Origin: Colwellia psychrerythraea
GTDB taxonomy: Bacteria > Pseudomonadota > Gammaproteobacteria > Enterobacterales > Alteromonadaceae
Reading direction: 5' to 3'
DNA: 64,000 nucleotides
Assembly: GCF_000764185.1 (NCBI RefSeq)
Contig: NZ_JQEC01000002.1
Coordinates: forward strand, 124,001-188,000
Part shown: one piece after another, positions 7,799 to 16,880 of the stretch
Layout: the number at the start of each line of letters is the position of its first letter
Position numbering within the stretch: position 1 is the stretch's first letter
Position numbers and translations under genes: made by a program
Notes under the pieces: model-generated
The model's input: the letters and a program-made list of their open reading frames with translations, nothing else
What the model was told of the DNA's origin: nothing
Databases searched by the model: none

Positions 7799-10249
7799 AT
7801 GCATTTTGATACTGGCATTTTGGTACTGGTATTTGTGGTGTTATCACTAATAATTGGTGCTATTACCCGTGATGTATTAAAAAACACCCCCATCCCCTAT
7901 TCAGTTGCGTTATTGGTTATTGGCTTGGCGTTAGGACTGATCCAACGCAGTGGTGTCTTCCAACAATATATGCCCTTGATGAATGAGACTGTTTTGCTGG
8001 TCGCTGAAGTAGACCCGCACTTAATTTTGTGGTTATTTTTACCTATTCTTATTTTTGAAAGTGCCTTCGCCATGGAAGTGCACTTATTTCGGCGTATTTT
8101 TTCACAAATAGCGCTACTGGCAGTACCGGGTTTGATGGTGGCAACTTTATTGACCGCAGTATTAGCAAAATATGCCTTTCCTTGGGATTGGAGTTGGCCA
8201 TTGTGCTTTATGTTTGGTGCCTTAATTAGCGCCACAGATCCCGTTGCTGTGGTGGCATTGTTAAAAGAGCTCAGCTCACGAAAGCGGCTGGAAACCTTGA
8301 TTGAAGGTGAGTCTTTATTCAACGATGGCACCGCCATTGTCTTTTTTATGCTATTCCTTTCTATGGTGGTAAGTCCTAATGAGGCAAACATAAATCCAAT
8401 ACTTATAGCTTGGGATTTTTTACGGGTGGTGTTTATTGGTGGTCTTATTGGCGTGTTTTTTGGTTTTATCGTCATTCACTGGATTGGCCGAGTATTCAAC
8501 GATCCTATGATTGAAATAACGTTATCCATTGTCGTTTCATATTTAGCCTTTATGGTTGCCGAAACGTTGCATGTTTCCGGCGTAGTGGCTGTGGTGGTTT
8601 TAGCGTTAATGTTTGCCAGTTTAGGTCGTACTAAAATATCTCCTGAGGTCAGTGGTTTTTTACATCACTTTTGGGAAATGATGGCTCATATTGCTAATAC
8701 TATTATCTTTTTACTGGTCGGCACGCTCATCGCCGGCCGAGTACAACTTGATAACAACCAAATGTGGCTAGCATTGCTAATTTTATATATCAGCGTGCAA
8801 GTTATTCGCAGCTTATCGGTCGCCTTATTTATGCCATTGCTGAAGCGTATTGGCATAGGTATTACTCGTGAAAAAGCTATCGTACTTGTATGGGGCGGTT
8901 TACGTGGCGCGGTTTCATTAGCTTTAGCACTAACCGTTGCGCAAAATGAATTAATTCCTCGAGAAATAGGCGATCAAATACTTTTTTTATGTGCCGGCAT
9001 TGTCGTGCTCACCATGTTAATTAACGGTGGTAGCATGGGCTGGTTACTAAAAAGATTGGGCCTGAATCGTTTGCCCGAGGCTAAACAAGCCACTGTTGAT
9101 AAAGCGAGTGGCGAGGTAAATAAAACCTTATCTGCTGTTTTACCCGAGATGATGGCCGACGAGTTTTTAAAAGGCGCAAACTGGCCACAAGTTAAGAAAA
9201 TATCAGGTATTCAAGCGATCAGTAGGCAAATTCAAGTTGAACAAATTAGTGAAGAAGACTTAATCACTGCTTATCGCCGGCGCTTGCTCGAAACAGAGCG
9301 TAAACATTACTGGACTCAATTTGAACATGGAACCTTGGGTGAAGGGGCAACCAATAAACTAGTTTCCTCGGTTGAACATGCTCTTGACGGCACGCCGACC
9401 ATAACCCCACGTACTGAATTAGAAAATTTATGGCAAACACCGCCATTGTTAAATGCTTTGAAAAATATCAAAACAATGAAGAAGTTTGCCTTAAAACTTA
9501 GCTTTAACCGATTGTTTTTGAGTTATGAAGTGGCCCGAGGTTTTATACAGGCACAAAGTGAACTTAAATCCCATATTGATGAGTTAGCGCCCAACGATAG
9601 CGCCGCAGAAGCAGTGCATATTATGGTCGAAGACAATAAAAAAACCACACTGTCTTATATCGCCAGTTTACGAGAAGCTTTTCCAGAGATCATCCATAGC
9701 CTAGAAACATACTCTGCTTGCCGGTTATTGTTATATCGTGAGCGAGCGGTTATATCACAGCAACTTAAACAAGCGGTGCTTGATAAACCCGAAGCTGAAC
9801 GCATGATAATAGCGGTAGAAAAACGCATGTCTGCACTCAATAAAGCGCCAAATATTGAAAGCTCAATTTCTGGTGAGCAGCTTATAAAACAGCTGGCATG
9901 GTTACAACAACTACCAAAAAGTGCGCAAGATAAAGTTAATAACATAATGCATCATAGTATTTATAACCCCACTGAAGAAATAGCTAAAGCGGGTAAGGCT
10001 TTTTGTGCGCTAGGCATAATCACCCGTGGTACGGTCGAATTAGTACGAGAGCAAGACGGCAAAACAATAACCAGTGTTTTAGGCATAGGCGAAACGCTTA
10101 GTGCAATATCCTTACTCTCTGGTTTTTCTGCCGAGACTATTACCGCGACTTCTTTGGTCGATATTATTTGGTTGCCGGGGGAAAAAATAAAACCTATTTT
10201 AGCCAGTGAGCCTGAACTATCTCAGGCTATTGGTAAGATGATGCAATAG
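7799..10249 (+). CDS. CPA1-family sodium/proton antiporter with C-terminal cyclic-nucleotide-binding-like domain
   Basis: This 816-residue protein has an NhaP/NHE-type transport domain of about 12-13 helices (residues 5-420). It contains the ion-binding SATDPVAVVALLKE segment, GESLFNDGTAIV, and the VWGGLRGAVSLALAL arginine helix. A cytosolic, mostly helical region of about 270 residues follows. At about residues 715-810 there is a cNMP-binding-like beta roll (ITRGTVELV, VLGIGETLSAISLLSG). Prokaryotic CPA1 antiporters exchange Na+ or K+ for H+ at the inner membrane, and the SOS1-like layout suggests ligand gating. The cNMP roll lacks an obvious phosphate-binding GE...R arginine, so nucleotide binding is uncertain. 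ATG 7799 is preceded by taagga. Confidence 0.85.
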   Translation: MHFDTGILVLVFVVLSLIIGAITRDVLKNTPIPYSVALLVIGLALGLIQRSGVFQQYMPLMNETVLLVAEVDPHLILWLFLPILIFESAFAMEVHLFRRIFSQIALLAVPGLMVATLLTAVLAKYAFPWDWSWPLCFMFGALISATDPVAVVALLKELSSRKRLETLIEGESLFNDGTAIVFFMLFLSMVVSPNEANINPILIAWDFLRVVFIGGLIGVFFGFIVIHWIGRVFNDPMIEITLSIVVSYLAFMVAETLHVSGVVAVVVLALMFASLGRTKISPEVSGFLHHFWEMMAHIANTIIFLLVGTLIAGRVQLDNNQMWLALLILYISVQVIRSLSVALFMPLLKRIGIGITREKAIVLVWGGLRGAVSLALALTVAQNELIPREIGDQILFLCAGIVVLTMLINGGSMGWLLKRLGLNRLPEAKQATVDKASGEVNKTLSAVLPEMMADEFLKGANWPQVKKISGIQAISRQIQVEQISEEDLITAYRRRLLETERKHYWTQFEHGTLGEGATNKLVSSVEHALDGTPTITPRTELENLWQTPPLLNALKNIKTMKKFALKLSFNRLFLSYEVARGFIQAQSELKSHIDELAPNDSAAEAVHIMVEDNKKTTLSYIASLREAFPEIIHSLETYSACRLLLYRERAVISQQLKQAVLDKPEAERMIIAVEKRMSALNKAPNIESSISGEQLIKQLAWLQQLPKSAQDKVNNIMHHSIYNPTEEIAKAGKAFCALGIITRGTVELVREQDGKTITSVLGIGETLSAISLLSGFSAETITATSLVDIIWLPGEKIKPILASEPELSQAIGKMMQ

Positions 10250-10377
10250 AACAAGGTTTGATATATAGCTCACCTGTAATAAAGCTTAGTGGCAAACCAT
10301 GCTTTTTAAAACCAATATAGGCTTGAACAGTATGGGCTGAATACAATAAATACAAACGATTCATAAGATTTTTCCAA

Positions 10378-11877
10378 TTATTCATTTTTCATTAAAGTGC
10401 CCATCAACTCAAGCGGGTTATTTTTCATCAACTTACCATCATGGTAAAATACCATCAGCTCAAACGGTCCATCATTAAGCGCTTTTACCGCAATATTATC
10501 TGGGCTAATAGTATAACGTCCCAATGTAGACTCAGTTGGCCATTGAATATGGCTATAGGCTAAATAAACCAGCTGAGAGCAGACTATTTTATCGGTAGTT
10601 TCAACATCAAAATTAAAGTCGTAAGCTTTACCTATTTGCCGTAACGCTAATAAAATCGTCTCGCGTAATTGCGCTTTAGATAATAATTTTTTACTTCTAA
10701 CAATAGCGACATCATCAACATTTAAAAAGTGCGCTAAGCTGCTCAATTGCGTACCACTACGTAGTGATTCAGCAATCAATTCGCCTGCTTGTATTTGCTG
10801 CTGGTAAGGTTTTACTAATGCATGTTGCCATAAACCTATGCTTTTGAGTTCTTGTTCTGTGCCTATCCAAACGGCAGCGTGGCCCCAATGACCTGGAATC
10901 ATGCTATCGGTTAAACGAAAAGGTGTTTTTTCTAATAATATATCGCCTATTTGTAACTGACTGGTAAGTGCTGCTGCCACTTGTTTATCTTGATAGAGTA
11001 AACCTTTACGTTCCTCATAATCACCAACAGCATTACTAAAACCTTCACTGAGTCCATTTATGGTTGCACGGCCAATGTTTTGTAAAGTATCACTGGTTAC
11101 TCGACGACGCACTTTACGTCTATAGTTTGCGGCGTCAAAGAAGTCCATCTCCAATAAAACAGGGAAACTTTTAGACTGTTCTACCACATTAATGAGATAA
11201 GCTAAGTTGTCATCACCTTGCGCCAACTGTTCAATAACATCTTTGCCCTGATTATATTCTTGAATTAACTCGGTAGTGTAAGACAATAAATCTGAATCAA
11301 TGAACATCTTAGTTAGACTTTCCAGTAAGTACTCATCTCGGTCATAACCGCTATCAGCGTTATTAAGAAAACGTCTTAACCTGTCGTTTTCACTAATAAC
11401 CGCAAACACAGTGCCATATTCATCGTATAACGAAACTAAAGTTGCTAAAACAATCATATTGCCCTTGAGCTTAATGCTGTTTTTAACCTTCAATTTTTCA
11501 TGTTTTATCCAACAGCCATGTCGAACTGCAGTAGCTAAAATTGGCCGCATCAAATCAATTTCTGTCTTAATAGCTTGGCTTAACTTATCAATTAACAACG
11601 GCGAGAAAGGTTTATCTTGGTCGGTATACTGCGTTAGTTTGGCAAGGTTAGCTGTTATTTTTTCACGAAAAACCAAACTGCGTTCAATATTATGCTGCAA
11701 CTGGTAAATAGTTAAGTCCATCTTGGCATTAGCGTCTGCTAGCGATAACTGACTATATTGCTTACATTGTTTTTTAGGGGTATTGCCTTTAAAAAAGGCA
11801 GCAGGATTGAAGTTAACACCGGTAGAGCAACCCGCCAGCATCATAGTAAAAGCAAAACATAAAAATCGATTTAACAT
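10378..11877 (-). CDS. YiiX/YebB-like NlpC/P60-superfamily cysteine amidase lipoprotein
   Basis: From ATG 11877 this is a 499-residue lipoprotein: the signal peptide ends in a lipobox (MMLAG|CSTG). The N-terminal 260 residues are helical without a recognised domain. From about residue 305 there is a permuted papain-like fold of the YiiX/YebB type, with LQIGDILLEKTPF, the catalytic-type histidine in GHWGHAAVWIG, and the cysteine in KIVCSQLVYLAY. Members are thought to cleave amide or ester bonds in cell-envelope or lipid substrates. I rejected the TTG at 11907 because the signal peptide starts ideally at 11877. It lies 45 bases after the PLD lipoprotein gene and is probably co-transcribed with it. 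The natural substrate is unknown. Confidence 0.75.
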   Translation of the reverse strand: MLNRFLCFAFTMMLAGCSTGVNFNPAAFFKGNTPKKQCKQYSQLSLADANAKMDLTIYQLQHNIERSLVFREKITANLAKLTQYTDQDKPFSPLLIDKLSQAIKTEIDLMRPILATAVRHGCWIKHEKLKVKNSIKLKGNMIVLATLVSLYDEYGTVFAVISENDRLRRFLNNADSGYDRDEYLLESLTKMFIDSDLLSYTTELIQEYNQGKDVIEQLAQGDDNLAYLINVVEQSKSFPVLLEMDFFDAANYRRKVRRRVTSDTLQNIGRATINGLSEGFSNAVGDYEERKGLLYQDKQVAAALTSQLQIGDILLEKTPFRLTDSMIPGHWGHAAVWIGTEQELKSIGLWQHALVKPYQQQIQAGELIAESLRSGTQLSSLAHFLNVDDVAIVRSKKLLSKAQLRETILLALRQIGKAYDFNFDVETTDKIVCSQLVYLAYSHIQWPTESTLGRYTISPDNIAVKALNDGPFELMVFYHDGKLMKNNPLELMGTLMKNE

Positions 11878-11922
11878 TTTTTGCTTATTTAATGAGGAAT
11901 ATAGCAAGGCTGATGACTCTTT

Positions 11923-13491
11923 TTATAATTGAGATTCAATAGGAAGAATTGAATACAGACTTAAATTAAAACGTCGCCACCAGCTGGTTTCAGGTTGTAC
12001 GTCATGCACAATGACTTTACCATTAACTTTATCTAACCACACAACCTCATCATCTTGTAAAGTCACTTGATAAGCCGCCTGTTTGATATTTTTATCAAAT
12101 AATTCTGTGGCTATATATTCTGCCATTTCAGGAATTTCACATACTACGCCCAGCTCAGTATTAATTTTGGCAGAACGTGGATCAAAGTTAAAAGAGCCGA
12201 TATAAACTTCCTTGCGATCAAAAATATAGGTTTTTGCATGTAAGGCACTTTTTGCTTCTGCGCTCCGACTCAAAGAACGACTCGCTTTCGATTTTGCTCT
12301 CGGTTTTAACTCATATAACTCAACACCACCTTGCAACAGTTCATATCGCTGTCGTGCATAACCTGATTGCGCCATAATTCCATCAGTAGAAGCAAGTGAG
12401 TTAGTGATCACTCTTACCTTAATACCTTTATTTACTAGCGCTATTAAATGTTTAGTTCCTTCATCACCAGGTACAAAATAGGGTGAGATTAATTCTAAAG
12501 ACTGGTTAATTTTATCTACATGGGGTCGTAGCATTGACAGCATATAAGTGGTTTCTAACTCAGACTTACCTAGAGTCTTAGCTGGGCTGTCATAAATAAC
12601 ATGGGCTTTGCCTTGATAGATTCTCTCCTTATTATTGCCAGCTAAACCACTTTCTATGCGCTGGTACATGGCTGAATTTTTTAAGTCTTGTGCGTAATCA
12701 GAATTTTTAACAGATAAAACATAATCAGCCAATGCTTGTTTTACTTCTTCCAAACTATTTTTCTGGAATTTATGGTCATCAAAAACATAACCAGGTATCG
12801 CTAACGGACTATTAAAATATATATCAAATTGCTCATTTACTTCTGCGACTACAGGGCCAACTGCAATAATATCTAAATCTGCATAGTTACTTCTTTCATT
12901 GGCTGAAAAATAATTCTCTTCGATGTTGCGTCCACCAACTATGGTGTATTGGCTATCAACGGTAAATGATTTGTTATGCATACGCCTATTAATACGTGAT
13001 GTGTCTGTTAAGGCGGCAGGCGCTTTATAACCACTTGAGGAAAAAGGGTTGTAAATACGTACTTCAATAAATTCATGATGATCCATAGCAAAAAGTATTT
13101 TTTTGGTTTTATTATCTAGGCTTAAATCATCGAGTAATAATCGAACGCGCACACCTTTATCAGCTACTTCAAGCATTTTATGCATCAGTAACTTACCAAT
13201 AATGTCAGCCTTCCAAATAAAATACTGCACATCAACCGAGCGTTCAGCTTTTGATAATAACGCCATGCGAGTTAAAAAAGCATCGGTACCCTCAGCAATT
13301 AAATACATGCTTGAATGTTCGGTATTTTCTACTTGAAGTTGGCTGGCCGTTTCCCCCAACCAAGTCTGCCCAGTGTCGGTATAAGCTTTACTTTCTATTT
13401 GCTCAAAATCTGTCGGCAACATGGAACAAGCAGAGAGAATAACAGTAAAAAACAGATAAATAATTACTGAGTAAATACGCGAAAATGACAT
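11923..13491 (-). CDS. Phospholipase D-family lipoprotein (ClsC/cardiolipin-synthase-like)
   Basis: This 522-residue protein has a lipoprotein signal (VILSA|CSML). It has two HxKxxxxD catalytic motifs, HNKSFTVD followed by GGRN and HAKTYIFD followed by GSFN, in the usual order for phospholipase D enzymes such as cardiolipin synthase C and related phosphatidyltransferases. Both active-site halves are intact. The lipobox predicts membrane anchoring on the periplasmic side. It is the first gene of a probable operon with the YiiX-like amidase, so the two may act on the same envelope lipid or peptidoglycan-linked substrate. An exact ClsC assignment is not possible by eye. Confidence 0.82.
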   Translation of the reverse strand: MSFSRIYSVIIYLFFTVILSACSMLPTDFEQIESKAYTDTGQTWLGETASQLQVENTEHSSMYLIAEGTDAFLTRMALLSKAERSVDVQYFIWKADIIGKLLMHKMLEVADKGVRVRLLLDDLSLDNKTKKILFAMDHHEFIEVRIYNPFSSSGYKAPAALTDTSRINRRMHNKSFTVDSQYTIVGGRNIEENYFSANERSNYADLDIIAVGPVVAEVNEQFDIYFNSPLAIPGYVFDDHKFQKNSLEEVKQALADYVLSVKNSDYAQDLKNSAMYQRIESGLAGNNKERIYQGKAHVIYDSPAKTLGKSELETTYMLSMLRPHVDKINQSLELISPYFVPGDEGTKHLIALVNKGIKVRVITNSLASTDGIMAQSGYARQRYELLQGGVELYELKPRAKSKASRSLSRSAEAKSALHAKTYIFDRKEVYIGSFNFDPRSAKINTELGVVCEIPEMAEYIATELFDKNIKQAAYQVTLQDDEVVWLDKVNGKVIVHDVQPETSWWRRFNLSLYSILPIESQL

Positions 13492-13844
13492 AAATCTATC
13501 CTTAAAATTTATTGTATTAGCCCAAAGTAGCTTTAAATATCAACACCAAGAAATCCACTATATGATAAATGGTTAGGCCATAGATGTTGCCTAGACAGAA
13601 GGATTTAGGACAATTATTAAAGTAATAATTTACCGACATTGTTGTGATATAACAAGAATCCCGGCAAATATTTACATAAATATATTCAGTAAAAACCTGT
13701 TTAATCCTTTGGTTTTTAAAAATAAGTTGCAAATCTCCTGATAACAATATTATCTTAGTATTCAACTATAATTAATGTCGCTAACACTTTAGCAAACGAC
13801 ACTTACTTCTAGCTCGCCAACACATTTTATTTAAGGGATAAATA
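13492..13844. other. Intergenic region between divergent genes
   Basis: This AT-rich 353-base region lies between the PLD lipoprotein gene (reverse) and the amidohydrolase gene (forward) and must hold both promoters. A reverse-strand open frame at 13517-13765 has no signal, domain or ribosome-binding site and is not supported as a gene. I see no repeat or RNA structure. Confidence 0.5.
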
Positions 13845-15257
13845 ATGAAATTAACAAACACACTCATCAGTAAAGCCATCAGCAAGGTAGTTATCACTGC
13901 GGCTATTGCGGTATCACTTACCTCGGCAGCTTTTGCTGCTGAGCAAACGTTAATTAAAAATGTAAAAATTTGGGATGGTACTTCAAAAAATCTAAGTAAA
14001 ACGCAAGACGTTTTAATTGAAGGTGAGTTAATTAAATCTATTGGTACAGGTTTAAAAGTCGCTGCTGATGTTGAAGTGATTGATGGTGGTGGCCGAACAT
14101 TAATGCCAGGCCTTATTGAAGGACATGGTCATTTACAAATGAATGGCACTTCTTTAGCTGACATTGAAAATAATAGAAATTGGGAAGAACTAGCGGTTCG
14201 TTCTGCCGCTAAAGCTAAAATGGCACTGATGAGTGGTTTTACTAGCTGGCGCGATGCTGGTGGTATGGGTGCTGGTCTGAAGAAAAGTATTGATTCTGGA
14301 GTGACTGATGGCCCACGTATTTACCCTGCAGGTGCTTTTTTAGGTCCTACAGGTTCTCATGCTGATTTTAGAAATTTCACCACTCCAAACGAAACATTTA
14401 ATGGCCCTCAATCATCAGGAGCTCGTCATGGCATGACGGTTACTGCAGATGGCGTAGATGCGATAAAAGCTGCAGCGAGACAAAACTTTATGCAGGGCGC
14501 AACCCAAATAAAAATCATGTCTAGTGGTGGAGTAGCGTCTGCATTTGACCCTTGGCAATTAGATGCCTATTCAGCAGAAGAGATTCGTGCGGCAGTTGAA
14601 GTAGCGGATGCTTATGGCTCTTATGTTATGTCTCATGCTTATAGTAAAAAATCCATAATGCGTTGTTTAGAAAATGGCGTAAAAACTATTGAACACGGTT
14701 TTATGTTTGATGAAGACATTGCCAAATTGATGGTAGAAAAAGGCGCATACATGACCACTAATATGCATGCTTTTTCTCCATATTTAGGTGATATCGAAGC
14801 AATTAAATCAAGCCCTGCTGCGTCAAGAAAAGCAGAGTCTGCAGTAAAAGCATTTACACATTACATTGATAACGTAAAGAAATACCAACCTAAATTAGCG
14901 TTCAATGCTGACTGTGTAGGTTTTGGTGACTCTTGTCTTAAGCAAACAGACCATGAGATTTATTTAAGTGCTAAGTTCTTCGGTAATCACTTTGCCCTTA
15001 AATCTCTAACATCTGTTCCCGGTGAAATGGTTGCTCTTTCAGGCAACACGCTAAACCCATACTTTAAAGGCCCTTTAGGTGTAGTAAAAGCAGGCGCTTA
15101 TGCAGATGTTTTACTTGTTGATGGTAACCCATTAAAAGATATTACAGTGATTGGCGGAAACAAAAAGTGGTTTGATGCTAAATCAAGAAAAGCTGATGGC
15201 ATTAAAGCTATGCGTCTTATCATGAAGGGCGGCGTTGTTTACAAGAACACCTTATAA
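13845..15257 (+). CDS. Exported metal-dependent amidohydrolase (imidazolonepropionase/prolidase-like)
   Basis: This 470-residue protein has a signal peptide ending near AAFAA, so it works in the periplasm. The amidohydrolase TIM barrel shows the metal-binding HxH pair at H94 and H96 (EGHGHLQM). A probable carbamylated lysine lies in QIKIMSSGG, with histidines in VMSHAYS and KTIEHGFM and the final aspartate in FNADCVG. The C-terminal composite domain ends with GVVKAGAYADVLLVDGNPL, the usual PGxxADLVxxxGDP-like strand. Family members cleave Xaa-Pro or acyl-amino-acid bonds or cyclic amides. An OprB-like porin follows on the same strand after an attenuator-like terminator, hinting at uptake plus periplasmic hydrolysis. 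ATG 13845 is preceded by aaggg. Confidence 0.83.
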   Translation: MKLTNTLISKAISKVVITAAIAVSLTSAAFAAEQTLIKNVKIWDGTSKNLSKTQDVLIEGELIKSIGTGLKVAADVEVIDGGGRTLMPGLIEGHGHLQMNGTSLADIENNRNWEELAVRSAAKAKMALMSGFTSWRDAGGMGAGLKKSIDSGVTDGPRIYPAGAFLGPTGSHADFRNFTTPNETFNGPQSSGARHGMTVTADGVDAIKAAARQNFMQGATQIKIMSSGGVASAFDPWQLDAYSAEEIRAAVEVADAYGSYVMSHAYSKKSIMRCLENGVKTIEHGFMFDEDIAKLMVEKGAYMTTNMHAFSPYLGDIEAIKSSPAASRKAESAVKAFTHYIDNVKKYQPKLAFNADCVGFGDSCLKQTDHEIYLSAKFFGNHFALKSLTSVPGEMVALSGNTLNPYFKGPLGVVKAGAYADVLLVDGNPLKDITVIGGNKKWFDAKSRKADGIKAMRLIMKGGVVYKNTL

Positions 15258-15277
15258 GATTTATTGAATAGGCTCTA

Positions 15278-15303
15278 AAGCACTTTTTTTGAAAGTGCTT
15301 TTT
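15278..15303 (+). terminator. Terminator after the amidohydrolase gene
   Basis: A 10-bp perfect stem (aaagcacttt / aaagtgcttt) with a TTTT loop is followed by a short T-run. It lies 20 bases after the stop at 15257. It also covers the in-frame ATG at 15289, which is one reason to place the porin start downstream at 15367. Confidence 0.75.
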
Positions 15304-15366
15304 ACTATATTTTCTGCCCAGATAAAAATTACTTTCAATATTTTATATAAAGAATGGAATCCATTT

Positions 15367-16578
15367 ATGTTGACTCACAAAACTATTCTTACCGTTGTCA
15401 TCACTGCTTTGTTAGCAACATCATCTGTTTACGCAGAACATAATTCAGTAAAAGATAAAGGCACTAACTTTGGTGGTCCTGATGCTGTTGATAATCAAAT
15501 AGCTGAAGATAATAAAAAATCGAAACCAGATTTTAAAACACAGTTAGAGCAAAATAATATCAACATGGGTGTCGATTACTCTACCGTATTCCTTCGTGCT
15601 AATAATGTTCTTCCAGGCTCTGATGATAATGCTAGCAGTGGTATGGTGCGATTTTACGGTAGTTGGAATCCTGTAGGTGTTGGCACTAAAGAAACCGGCG
15701 GTTTAGTATGGAAAGTAGAGCACAGACATTCATATACCGATACTTCAGTTAAAGACTTTGAATTTGGCACTGGTGGCTTAGGTTTAGTGACACCTCCTTT
15801 TAGTGACCAAGGATTTCGTGTTACCAATCTTTATTACAAACAGAAGCTAATGGATGGTAAAGCCACGGTCGTTGCTGGTTTTCTTGATATTACCGACTTT
15901 GTTGATGTCTTTGCTATGGCGAGTCCATGGACGGGTTTTATGAACTTTGCTTTTAGTACCGGCACCACAACTATCGCCTTACCTGGCGATGCGGCACTGG
16001 GTGCTGCTGGCGGTATCATGCTGACCGATGAATATTATATGGTTGCTAGTTTGGTCGATATGAATTCAGATCCGACTAATATCCTTGATGGTATTGATAC
16101 TTTTTTCTCTGACAATAACTACTTTAAGAGTGTTGAACTCGGTTGGACAAAATCACAAGGTCAAATCTATGTTGATAATATTCACGCCACCCTTTGGCAT
16201 GCCGATGAAAGTATTGAGCAAGGCTCAACTAAAGGTTACGGCGTTAACTTTTCAGCTTCACGTTTAATTGACGGCCAATGGTTACCTTTTGTACGTGCCG
16301 GTTACTCACAAGACGCTGGTACCCTAATGGAAAAATCTATTAGCGCTGGTTTTGGCTATTATGGTTTAGGTGGTGAAGCAAATAACCTTGGTGTAGCGAT
16401 GAACTGGGGCCAAGTTGCCGGCAGTGACGACCAATACACCACAGAAGTCTTTTACATCATGAAACCGCTCGATTATTTAGAAGTTACCGCTGATATTCAA
16501 TATATTGCGAACCCGGCATTAAATGCCATTGATAGCAGTACACTGATTTATGGTTTAAGAATGCGAGTAGCGATCTAA
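15367..16578 (+). CDS. OprB-like carbohydrate-selective outer-membrane porin
   Basis: From ATG 15367 the product has 403 residues and a clean signal peptide ending at VYA|EHNS. The mature protein is rich in alternating beta strands with aromatic girdles. Near the C terminus is MKPLDYLEVTADIQYIANP, a hallmark of OprB-type porins, and the final strand ends in RMRVAI. The frame is open to an ATG at 15289, but that lies inside the preceding terminator and would bury the signal peptide. OprB porins admit mono- and oligosaccharides. The adjacency to an exported amidohydrolase makes a different solute possible, so substrate is open. Confidence 0.75.
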   Translation: MLTHKTILTVVITALLATSSVYAEHNSVKDKGTNFGGPDAVDNQIAEDNKKSKPDFKTQLEQNNINMGVDYSTVFLRANNVLPGSDDNASSGMVRFYGSWNPVGVGTKETGGLVWKVEHRHSYTDTSVKDFEFGTGGLGLVTPPFSDQGFRVTNLYYKQKLMDGKATVVAGFLDITDFVDVFAMASPWTGFMNFAFSTGTTTIALPGDAALGAAGGIMLTDEYYMVASLVDMNSDPTNILDGIDTFFSDNNYFKSVELGWTKSQGQIYVDNIHATLWHADESIEQGSTKGYGVNFSASRLIDGQWLPFVRAGYSQDAGTLMEKSISAGFGYYGLGGEANNLGVAMNWGQVAGSDDQYTTEVFYIMKPLDYLEVTADIQYIANPALNAIDSSTLIYGLRMRVAI

Positions 16579-16652
16579 TTATAATGCCGCCTTTGAGTAA
16601 AGGCCCCACCAAGCTCTACTCAAAATGCATGGTCATTTACGAGCTAAAGTAA

Positions 16653-16841
16653 TTTGATGAATACAATAAAAATAGTGCTACTTTCTCACCTTTACTGGTT
16701 GCCCGCAGTGTTCAACAAGGCGCCTTAAATTTAACTACCGTTGGGTTGATTTAAACCGTTGTAGCTTTAACTCTGAGCAATGTGTTCTACAAGGAAAAAG
16801 CAGCGGCTTTAATACTCGTTTATTACTCTCTCTTTAAATAA
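16653..16841 (+). pseudogene. Possible decayed fragment of a membrane transporter gene
   Basis: In one forward frame the intergenic DNA reads FSPLLVARSVQQGALNLTTV and then GLI, a stop, and TVVALTLSNVFYKEKAAALI. Read through the stop this resembles two helices and the FxxEK-type loop of drug/metabolite (EamA-type) transporters. No start, ribosome-binding site or further homology is visible. This is inference from the translation only; the rest of 16579-16880 holds nothing I recognise. Confidence 0.3.
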
Positions 16842-16880
16842 AAGCCTAAAATTACTTTCAGTGGTTCACCAAGGAAGTTA

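Noticed and set aside
13517..13765. Reverse-strand open frame of 82 codons in the divergent intergenic region
   Set aside because: No ribosome-binding site, signal peptide or recognisable domain, and composition looks like AT-rich noise in a region that must contain two promoters.
15289..15366. Longer start for the OprB-like porin
   Set aside because: The extension begins inside a rho-independent terminator and would place 26 residues before a well-formed signal peptide.
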